DNA of 12,718 nucleotides, taken from positions 1-12,718 of the forward strand of contig JBGPBY010000174.1 in assembly GCA_041481485.1 (NCBI GenBank), given 5' to 3'. Position 1 is the first letter of the stretch. Each line of letters begins with the position of its first letter. Shown here piece by piece: positions 6,681-12,718 of this stretch. The notes under the pieces were generated by a model. That model made no database searches, had not been told where the DNA came from, and was given only the letters and a program-made list of their open reading frames with translations. Source of the stretch: JBGPBY01 sp041481485 (GTDB lineage Bacteria; Acidobacteriota; Terriglobia; 20CM-2-55-15). Position numbers and translations under genes: made by a program.

Positions 6681-7823
6681 GTGTCCAACCGGCTTCTCGC
6701 CATCCGCGCTTCAGTCGCCCTCGGAGCCCTGTCCGGCATGGCGCTTTCGCTGCCGCTTTGGCAGACGCGTACAACCTATCCGCGAATTCCGCTCTTCGAC
6801 GCGATCCCGGCGTTCCCCCGCCCGCTCGATACGGTGTTCTGTCTGGCTTTCGCAGCCGCGTTCGGTATTCTCGCATTGCGCCCGAAACTCAAACGGCTTG
6901 CCACACTCTGGCTGATTGCCACTGTGTTTCTCGCCGTCCAGGACCAGTCCCGCCTTCAACCGTGGTTCGTCGAGTATGTGCTACTTCTCGCGGCGAGTGT
7001 CTTCTCAAAGTCCGAAGAGGCGGCCTGCGATTGCTGTCGAATTGTATTGCCGGCCATCTACTTCTGGACCGGCGTGCACAAGATGAACGACACCTTCTCC
7101 ACTAAACTGTTCCCGTGGATCGTCTCTTCCTTCTCGACGCCTGCGTTTGCCCGACCGATTCACTTCCTCGGCATGATGGTTCCTTATCTGGAAATGGGCA
7201 TGGGACTGGCGTTGCTCTTCCCCCGAACACGGCGCGCCGGAGTGATGGCGATCGTCGCGATGCATCTGCTGCTTCTCGCGCTGCTGGGACCATGGTCCCT
7301 GGGATGGAACAACGTTGTCTGGCCGTGGAACCTGGCGATGGTTGTGCTGGTGCCATGCCTCTTCTGGCAGTCCAACATTTCTGCGAAGGCATTGTTAGCC
7401 CCTCGCGGCGCATGGCTCCGCAAAGCGTTTCTCGTTTTCGTCATCGCGCTTCCTCCCCTGAGCCTCGCGGGGCTCTGGGACACGTACCCGTCCTTCGCTC
7501 TCTATTCCGGAAACCCGCTGATCGGTACGGTGGCTCTCACACCCGAAGCGTTCCAGCGTTTAGACGACTCGACAAAGACGGTTGCGGAATCGGTTGGCGA
7601 CGGCTATCTCATCCGCTTCGACGACTGGTCTCTTGCCGCAATGAATGTGCCGGCGTATCCCGCAGAGCGGGTCTTGCGGCGGGTCGCACTATCGTTCTGC
7701 ACGGTTCACGCACGAGACAACGATGTCACCTACGTATTGGAGAAACCTTCAGGCTGGTTCTATCGCCCCGGCTGGCACACGATCGAGCGATCCGGAGATC
7801 TTTGCCGAAGTTCGCCTCCTTGA
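6681..7823 (+). CDS. Polytopic membrane protein, HTTM/DoxX-like, function unknown
   Basis: This 380-residue integral membrane protein has about eight or nine hydrophobic segments, near residues 8-26, 50-66, 72-87, 95-109, 119-135, 160-180, 185-203, 214-230 and 247-266. A C-terminal part of about 115 residues looks soluble and contains two cysteines (340 and 375). The segment YFWTGVHKMND near 127-137 and the general layout recall HTTM (vitamin K-dependent carboxylase-like) and DoxX-type membrane proteins, but I do not see enough to assign a reaction. GTG 6681 is chosen because an in-frame stop (TAG 6669-6671) lies four codons upstream. No Shine-Dalgarno sequence precedes it, and a TAGAAT at 6669-6674 would place transcription start at or near the GTG, so leaderless translation is possible. 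It is divergent from the LRR-ankyrin gene and its 3' end is followed by an antisense gene fragment. Confidence 0.8.
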   Translation: MSNRLLAIRASVALGALSGMALSLPLWQTRTTYPRIPLFDAIPAFPRPLDTVFCLAFAAAFGILALRPKLKRLATLWLIATVFLAVQDQSRLQPWFVEYVLLLAASVFSKSEEAACDCCRIVLPAIYFWTGVHKMNDTFSTKLFPWIVSSFSTPAFARPIHFLGMMVPYLEMGMGLALLFPRTRRAGVMAIVAMHLLLLALLGPWSLGWNNVVWPWNLAMVVLVPCLFWQSNISAKALLAPRGAWLRKAFLVFVIALPPLSLAGLWDTYPSFALYSGNPLIGTVALTPEAFQRLDDSTKTVAESVGDGYLIRFDDWSLAAMNVPAYPAERVLRRVALSFCTVHARDNDVTYVLEKPSGWFYRPGWHTIERSGDLCRSSPP

Positions 7824-7904
7824 AAAGGAAAAGGGCGGACGCGACATCCAAGGATAGATTCTTTATCTGTGTCTTCTCCGCGTTTCGCAAAGAAATCCTG
7901 GAAT

Positions 7905-8298
7905 CGAGCTACAGCCTTCAAATGAGAAATCGGAAACTGAATGCCGCTTAGTTGTAGTGCTGCGGACATGGCGATGCGTCCATGTTTTGAAACGCGCCAG
8001 CGGCGCGAGTGCGGAATCCTCACAATGAGTCCGTGAGCGTGGCAGCGGTTGAGAATACGTGTGACTTTGGCTCTCTTGCGCTTCGGATCGTCGATGCTGT
8101 CGATGTGAGGGGAGTCTTTGAGAATCTGACGGATGTCCGAATTGGTGAAGCCGCAGCTCATGTTTTGGCCCGCCAGCAAGGCGCGGAAGATCTGGACTTC
8201 GTCGCGGGCGACAGGATTGAACGCCTTGGCGGTCCGTTTGGGAGCAATCTGCTTTTGAGCCTGCGGAATAACCCTCTCACATAAGATCCCCACTGCGA
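7905..8298 (-). pseudogene. 3' fragment of a dispersed hypothetical gene family (winged-helix-like C-terminus)
   Basis: About 125 codons are open on the minus strand and match, from memory, the C-terminal third of a roughly 400-500-residue family found repeatedly in soil bacteria and of unknown function. Recognisable blocks are KAFNPVARDEVQIFRALLAG, GFTNSDIRQIL, RAKVTRILNRCHAHGLI and IPHSRRWRVSKHG, the last two resembling a winged helix. The N-terminal two thirds are absent: the frame has only about 13 unrelated codons before an upstream stop near 8333. After residue 125 or so the family similarity ends, and the frame runs on antisense into the membrane protein gene, to about 7760. A GTG at 8291-8293 could start a short protein, so residual function cannot be excluded, but a decayed 5'-truncated copy is the simpler reading. 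It fills most of the 553-bp interval 7824-8376. The first 43 bp of the fragment recur at 4567-4609. Confidence 0.6.
8256..8298 (-). repeat. 43-bp repeat, copy B
   Basis: This copy pairs with 4567-4609 (37 of 43 identical). It forms the 5' edge of the gene fragment and lies 78 bp upstream of the BlaI-family gene, ending 22 bp before its putative -35 box. Both copies begin with the same TCGCAGTGGG on the minus strand. Confidence 0.7.
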
Positions 8299-8320
8299 CG
8301 GAGCACCAGATTATTCTCTG

Positions 8321-8370
8321 TTGACATTCGCCGAGAACTGTTTAAGAATCCTGCATTCTGCTTAAGAAAC
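8321..8370 (+). promoter_or_regulatory. Predicted promoter and operator of the blaI-M56 operon
   Basis: A perfect -35 hexamer TTGACA lies at 8321-8326 and a TAAGAA at 8343-8348, separated by 16 bp. Transcription would start near 8355, giving a leader of about 20 bases. The 7-mer TTAAGAA occurs at 8342-8348 and again at 8362-8368, exactly 20 bp apart (about two helical turns). The first copy continues to GAAT, which is mirrored by ATTC at 8355-8358. This covers the -10 and start region, where a dimeric BlaI-type repressor would be expected to bind its own promoter. No clear Shine-Dalgarno sequence precedes ATG 8377. The promoter is well supported by eye; the operator is inference. Confidence 0.55.
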
Positions 8371-8376
8371 TAGCAT

Positions 8377-8769
8377 ATGAACAGACAGCTCAATTCCACA
8401 CTTTCGCGGCGCGAACGGCAGATCATGGACGTTCTGTATCGGATTGGCCGCGCCACAGTGGGAGAACTCATGCAGAAGTTGTCGGGCGAGCCCGCGTACT
8501 CCACGGTGCGGGCTCAGCTGCGAACGCTCGAAGAGAAGGGCCACGTGCGTCACGAAGAGAAGGGCCTTCGATATGTCTATCTGCCTAAGGTGCCGCGCCA
8601 TGCCATTCGGCAATCCGCGCTAAGACATCTGGTCGACACGCTTTTCGAAGGATCCAGCGGTAAGGTCATGGCGGCTTTGATCGGGGACGAGCGAATGCGG
8701 CTTTCGCCCGAAGAACTGGACGACCTCGAATCCTTGCTCGAGAAAGCACGGAAGGAAGCACGCTCATGA
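8377..8769 (+). CDS. BlaI/MecI-family transcriptional repressor
   Basis: This 130-residue protein is a winged-helix repressor of the BlaI/MecI (penicillinase repressor) family, of typical length. Residues 8-70 form the DNA-binding domain: LSRRERQIMDVLYRIG leads into helix 2, YSTVRAQLRTLEEKGHV at 41-57 is the recognition helix region, and EEKGLRYVYLPKV is the wing. Residues 75-128 form the helical dimerisation part, ending in an acidic-basic helix. In characterised systems the repressor binds operators as a dimer and is inactivated by cleavage triggered by its BlaR1/MecR1 partner. Here the stop codon overlaps the ATG of the M56 peptidase gene (ATGA at 8766-8769), the usual repressor-protease pairing and a sign of coupled translation. 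The expected own-operator is at 8342-8368. Targets beyond this operon are unknown; the nearby serine hydrolase is on the opposite strand about 4 kb away and shows no copy of the half-site that I noticed. Confidence 0.92.
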   Translation: MNRQLNSTLSRRERQIMDVLYRIGRATVGELMQKLSGEPAYSTVRAQLRTLEEKGHVRHEEKGLRYVYLPKVPRHAIRQSALRHLVDTLFEGSSGKVMAALIGDERMRLSPEELDDLESLLEKARKEARS

Positions 8770-11700
8770 TGTTGTTTCTGAGCTGGTCGCTCAAGATATC
8801 CGCGATCCTCGGATTTTCACTCATTGCAATTCGTGTGCTCCGAAGACAATCGGCTGCGCTCCGTCATTGGGTGCTTTCAGCGGCAATGCTCTGTGCAGCG
8901 CTGATTCCTGCATTGAGCGTGCTTGTGCCTGCGCTGGACGTGAAGTTGAAGACTCCCATAAGATCGTTTATTGAGGATCCGGCAACAGAACCGAGTCCAG
9001 CCACAAGCATGAATGTATCTGTGGCCCCAGGAACTGCGGCTCCGGCATCCATCGTGTCCTCAAAGGCAACTTCACCACCCAAGGAGTCGCCCGCAACCGT
9101 ATCCCGTGCAACCGTCGATGATTTGAATCGCGCACGGCTACCCGCCATTGACGTCGCAACAAGCTCGGCGCTTCCAGAATCCCGTTCTCGGCCACATCTA
9201 CCGGAGCAGCCGATTAATCTTGAGAAATTACTGAAGTCGATTTGGCTTGTTGGCGTAACGCTGGGTTTTGCAGGGCTGATAGGTGGCGTCACGCGACTGG
9301 CATGGATCGCATCGAGGTCCGACCGACTTCTGGATGCTAGATGGACGGCAATCTGCGCGAAGATCTCCAGCGATTATCGATTGTCTCGACCATTGCGACT
9401 CCTTCGGACGCGCCGACCCTCATTGCTGGCAACGTGGGGAGTATTCCTGCCCGAGGTTCTTCTGCCATCGGGTGCCATGGACTGGCCGGAGGAACGGATC
9501 GATGTTGTCCTTTCCCACGAATTGGCGCACATCCAACGTCGTGATTGGGTGATTCAGATTTTGTCGCAAATGGTGCGCGCATTTTACTGGTTCAATCCGC
9601 TTGTCTGGATCGTCTGCAATCGGCTGAATCAGGAAAGCGAGCAGGCATCGGATGACGTGGTACTCAATCGTGGTGTGGCCGGCGCGGACTACGCCGCGCA
9701 CCTCTTAAGTCTGGCACGAACTCTCAACCGCTCAGCGCGTGTCTGGACCCCGGCATTGATGATGGCAAGGGAATCGACATTCAAGAGGAGATTCAGGGCG
9801 ATGTTGAACCCCCGTCTCAATCGCTCTGCACTGACGCGAATTCCGTTTCTTGCGACGGTGGTCGTATTGTTGGCCATCACACTACCGGTCGTCGCATTGA
9901 GAGTGTCTGGCCAAAGAGCCCCCAGCCTGGTCCATGCGGTGCAGCAGATTACCGCCGGTCAGACGGCGCTAATCGCTCTGATCCCCCAGATCTCTTCGAC
10001 GCAACCTCTTATTCCAGGCGTTCCGGGCATTCAGGGAACCGTCGTTGGTTGGGGAACAAACGATCCCGTATCGGACGTCGATGTCGAACTCATTCGGGTC
10101 GAAGGAACCTCCGCACACCCATTGGGGCCTCTGGTCTATCCTCCAGGCCTCTTCAGTCCGGGAGGGAGGGTTCAGCAGTCCTATCCCAATCCCAGCGATA
10201 TCTCACACGCCCGTACCAGAGGTGATGGAAAATTCCGCTTCACCAATCTTTTTTCAGGAAAGTACAAGCTCTGGGCTGTGCGAGCGGGCTCCGCTTACTA
10301 CACGGCAGAGTACGGGCAGCGGGATCCTCGAGGGCCCGGAATGCTATTTCAGTTTGCCGATGGACAGGTGATCAACGATCTTAAACTTCCGATGGCGGCC
10401 AACGGCACGATTTCGGGAATTGTGTTCGATGCGGATGGCATGCCAGCGGCTCATGTGCGCGTGATGGCCTTCGAAGCGACCTTCAATGCCGGCCGCCGTC
10501 TCTTTCAGCTTACTGAGGGAACGGAGACAGACGATCGTGGTGCGTACCGTTTATTCTTTCTACCCCCGGGCAAATACACGATCGCTGCACGGCCCGAGGA
10601 TCCGCGACGCCGGTATGCAGCTCTGGCCTCACCTTTGTCGGCGTCCTTATCAGTCTCAGTCGAAACTCATGCCGAAGCGCCGATTTCGTTTCGGGTGCTC
10701 GACAGCGGAAATGTCATCGAAGAGACTTACACACTTGCGTACTACGGCGGAGGAACCGATCCGCAAAATGCCCGCCTCATCGATTTGAAGCCTGGAGCAA
10801 ACGTCGAAAGCATCGACCTTCCATTGCGCGCAGCCCGCATGCGCGCCGTACACATTCGCGGCATTGTCACGGACTCCACGACAGGAAAACCGGCTTCCGG
10901 AGCTTCCATTAGTGCGGTACCTGCAGTGTGGAGTCCAAGCCTGATCGTGCCGTCGGTGTCTTCAGATTCGAACGGCTATTTCGATATTCCGGGCGTGGGA
11001 TCCGGCCCCTATACCCTTGTCGCGAACCTGAGAGCGAACGGTATGACGCAGAATGCAGTTACAGGAATCGACGTTAATGAAAAGGATATCGATGGCGTTG
11101 GTCTGTTTGTTTCATCGGGGACGACAATCTCCGGCCATATATCGATTGAGGGAATTCCGGCGGGCGGATCGCCGCCCGATATTTCGGCGATGGCCATTGT
11201 TCTGTCTCCGGGACATCCGAATCTTCCCGGGGCTTCCTCAAGAACAATTCAGGACGGTGGATTCACGATCAACGGTGTTCAGCCAGGGACCTACCGAATC
11301 TTCATTAATCCCGTTTTTGCGAATCCAGGGTTTCCGGCTTACACGCTGGTGCAGAAAGTCCCTGCAGCAATGCAGGGAGTGTACGTAAAGTCCATTCATC
11401 TGGGCGCAGAGGATGCATTGAACGGGAGCGTTCACGTCGAGAATTCGCCGCCGCGCGAAATTGCCGTTGTTCTGGGCATGAATGGTGGAAGCATCGAGGG
11501 GACCGCCTTCGATTCGCGCCAACAGAAGGAATCGAATGCTGTCGTTGCGCTGGTTCCCGATTCACAGTCTCTTCGGAATCGAACGGACCTCTATAAATCC
11601 GCCGTGACCGATGTAGACGGGAAGTTCAGCATTCAAGGCATTGCGCCGGGCACATACAAACTTTTCTCCTGGGATTATGCGGACAATGGCGCGTGGTTCG

Positions 11701-11804
11701 ATGCAGATTTCCTTGGAGCCTCCGAATCACGCGGTAAGACAATTTCAATCGTCGCTGGGAAAAATCCATCCGTTGATTTGACGATAATCGGAGCGCCACA
11801 GTGA
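8766..11804 (+). CDS. BlaR1-like M56 membrane metallopeptidase fused to Cna-B/carboxypeptidase-regulatory-like domains
   Basis: This 1012-residue protein begins like BlaR1/MecR1. Membrane segments lie near residues 4-23, 34-57, 156-182 and 357-379. The cytoplasmic zinc-protease domain between segments 3 and 4 carries HELAH at 251-255 (His251, Glu252, His255), FNPLVW at 276-281, and EQASDD at 292-297, where Glu292 is the likely third ligand and Ser295 replaces the common Cys. The loop between segments 2 and 3, about residues 66-150, is rich in Ser, Pro, Thr and Ala. After segment 4, in place of a penicillin-binding sensor, about 630 extracytoplasmic residues form around five beta-sandwich units starting near 421, 549, 695, 787 and 908. 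Each carries a GxFxxxxLxPGxY-type motif such as RGAYRLFFLPPGKY. By analogy it senses something outside and inactivates the BlaI-type repressor encoded just upstream. Its stop overlaps the next start (GTGA, 11801-11804). Family and architecture are secure; the signal sensed is unknown. Confidence 0.9.
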   Translation: MMLFLSWSLKISAILGFSLIAIRVLRRQSAALRHWVLSAAMLCAALIPALSVLVPALDVKLKTPIRSFIEDPATEPSPATSMNVSVAPGTAAPASIVSSKATSPPKESPATVSRATVDDLNRARLPAIDVATSSALPESRSRPHLPEQPINLEKLLKSIWLVGVTLGFAGLIGGVTRLAWIASRSDRLLDARWTAICAKISSDYRLSRPLRLLRTRRPSLLATWGVFLPEVLLPSGAMDWPEERIDVVLSHELAHIQRRDWVIQILSQMVRAFYWFNPLVWIVCNRLNQESEQASDDVVLNRGVAGADYAAHLLSLARTLNRSARVWTPALMMARESTFKRRFRAMLNPRLNRSALTRIPFLATVVVLLAITLPVVALRVSGQRAPSLVHAVQQITAGQTALIALIPQISSTQPLIPGVPGIQGTVVGWGTNDPVSDVDVELIRVEGTSAHPLGPLVYPPGLFSPGGRVQQSYPNPSDISHARTRGDGKFRFTNLFSGKYKLWAVRAGSAYYTAEYGQRDPRGPGMLFQFADGQVINDLKLPMAANGTISGIVFDADGMPAAHVRVMAFEATFNAGRRLFQLTEGTETDDRGAYRLFFLPPGKYTIAARPEDPRRRYAALASPLSASLSVSVETHAEAPISFRVLDSGNVIEETYTLAYYGGGTDPQNARLIDLKPGANVESIDLPLRAARMRAVHIRGIVTDSTTGKPASGASISAVPAVWSPSLIVPSVSSDSNGYFDIPGVGSGPYTLVANLRANGMTQNAVTGIDVNEKDIDGVGLFVSSGTTISGHISIEGIPAGGSPPDISAMAIVLSPGHPNLPGASSRTIQDGGFTINGVQPGTYRIFINPVFANPGFPAYTLVQKVPAAMQGVYVKSIHLGAEDALNGSVHVENSPPREIAVVLGMNGGSIEGTAFDSRQQKESNAVVALVPDSQSLRNRTDLYKSAVTDVDGKFSIQGIAPGTYKLFSWDYADNGAWFDADFLGASESRGKTISIVAGKNPSVDLTIIGAPQ

Positions 11805-12718
11805 CAACTCTTCGTGCCATTCTGCTCGCGGTTCTCGTTCAGGCTGCTCCCGCGCAGAGTCCCATGCCAGGGTCTGTGCAGGGAACCATCCTTTCCTCGG
11901 AAGCTTCAGAGCCTGTTTCCGGAGGTATTGTCGAACTGCGCGATGCGAATCAGGACGGCGTTCCCAGGGCCGTTGCCCTCAGCAATGACAAAGGCGAATT
12001 CGTGTTTTCAAACGTCGCGCCGGGACGATTTCGCATTGTCGTCACACGCAATGGTTTTGCATCCAGACAGGGACCTTTGATTATGGTCTCTCCCGGACAG
12101 AAGGTTTCGCTTGCCCCGTTGACGTTGTTCCCGGGCGCGTCGGTGTCGGGACGCATCACATACCCGAATGGGAATCCGATGCCAATTGCGGGCGTGTCGG
12201 TGGTGAAGGCAGGCTATGGGGACGACGGACGTGTCGAGTTCTCGGAAGTCGCATCGCAAATCACCAACGACCAGGGCGAGTTCCGATTCTTCTGGCTTCC
12301 ACCGGGAACCTTCTATCTCAAGGCGGAAAATAAGAGAAATAATATGCAGACGATGATGGTCCTGAATCCGAACGGCAACGGTGCTCGAACTGCGGCAGGA
12401 ATGATGGGAAGCGTGCGGAGCATGCCCCCGACAACTTCCGATCCCGGCCTGACTGAAGACCAGACATTCACTGGACTCTACTATCCCGGAACATCGGATT
12501 GGCAACGGGCTACTCCGTTGGAATTGCGGCCAGGATCCGAGCTTCGCAATGTCAATATGACGATGAACGCCGAAACTCAGGTCCGGGTCCACGGCGTCGC
12601 ATTTAACCAATTCACTTCACAACCCGCTCAAGGTACTGTGATCGCATCCATCCGAACGATAGATCCTGCAAACGGAGATCTCGGCCCTTACAATTATTAT
12701 CTGCAGTTCCTGCAGGGC
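11801..12718 (+). CDS. Secreted carboxypeptidase-regulatory-like (Cna-B-like) protein, 5' part
   Basis: An open frame starts at GTG 11801-11803, overlapping the M56 stop by GTGA, and runs 306 codons without a stop to the window edge. The start MTTLRAILLAVLVQAAPAQSP is a compact signal peptide with a likely cut after APA (residue 18). Residues 24-90 form a Cna-B/carboxypeptidase-regulatory-like domain (GSVQGTILSS, then GEFVFSNVAPGRF). A second unit starts near residue 110 (SVSGRITYPNGNP, then GEFRFFWLPPGTFYL). A third strand set near 220-265 contains FTGLYYPGTSDW and LELRPGSELRNV. These blocks match, in the same order, the tail of the upstream peptidase (RGAYRLFFLPPGKY; YTLAYYGGGTD; IDLKPGANVESI), so the two proteins share an ancestor. 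It is probably exported and co-translated with the peptidase. A binding or structural role is inferred; no catalytic residues were recognised and the C-terminus is not visible. Confidence 0.85.
   Translation, partial: MTTLRAILLAVLVQAAPAQSPMPGSVQGTILSSEASEPVSGGIVELRDANQDGVPRAVALSNDKGEFVFSNVAPGRFRIVVTRNGFASRQGPLIMVSPGQKVSLAPLTLFPGASVSGRITYPNGNPMPIAGVSVVKAGYGDDGRVEFSEVASQITNDQGEFRFFWLPPGTFYLKAENKRNNMQTMMVLNPNGNGARTAAGMMGSVRSMPPTTSDPGLTEDQTFTGLYYPGTSDWQRATPLELRPGSELRNVNMTMNAETQVRVHGVAFNQFTSQPAQGTVIASIRTIDPANGDLGPYNYYLQFLQG

Noticed and set aside
7817..7829. TCCTT-GAA-AAGGA hairpin at the end of the membrane protein gene, considered as a terminator
   Set aside because: The stem is only five bases, partly within the coding region, and no T-rich run follows.
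8488..8515. Hairpin with 8-bp perfect arms (GAGCCCGC / GCGGGCTC) inside the BlaI-family gene
   Set aside because: It lies over the conserved recognition-helix codons with a 12-base loop. Codon and GC constraints explain it well enough, and no regulatory context was seen.
8766..11804. Reading the BlaI/M56 pair as a beta-lactam resistance locus
   Set aside because: The protease lacks the penicillin-sensor domain, and the only beta-lactamase-like gene in the window has altered motifs, points the other way and lies several genes away.

Overview
The window most likely comes from an Acidobacteriota chromosome (soil type, moderately high GC). The main evidence is a full-length ADOP-type permease (acidobacterial duplicated orphan permease). 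Large secreted proteins with carboxypeptidase-regulatory/Cna-B-like domains and an M56 peptidase fused to the same domains also fit that phylum. No rRNA, tRNA, CRISPR array or intact insertion sequence was seen.

Layout. Positions 1-3177 (+) hold the 3' end of a MacB/LolD-type ABC ATPase and, 46 bp later, an ADOP permease of 925 residues, probably one export or mechanotransmission unit. Positions 3178-3313 are a short convergent gap with a possible scrap of a second ADOP gene. Positions 3314-6617 (-) hold two exported proteins: a class C beta-lactamase-like serine hydrolase (3314-4471) and, upstream of it, a secreted protein combining leucine-rich and ankyrin repeats (4743-6617). A 63-bp divergent intergenic region with a palindrome separates these from a polytopic membrane protein (6681-7823, +). 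Positions 7824-8376 contain a decayed 3' fragment of a protein family of unknown function (- strand). A 43-bp piece of the same sequence recurs at 4567-4609.

Positions 8321-12718 (+) form the most interesting part: a promoter with repeated half-sites, then three genes joined by 4-bp stop/start overlaps. They are a BlaI/MecI-family repressor, a BlaR1-like M56 membrane metallopeptidase, and a secreted protein running off the window. The M56 protein carries about 600 residues of Cna-B-like domains where BlaR1 has its penicillin sensor. The secreted protein is recognisably a paralogue of that tail. By analogy with BlaR1-BlaI, the locus looks like a protease-repressor signalling system with an exchanged extracellular sensor and a co-expressed soluble copy of sensor-like domains. 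The ligand and target genes cannot be read from the sequence.
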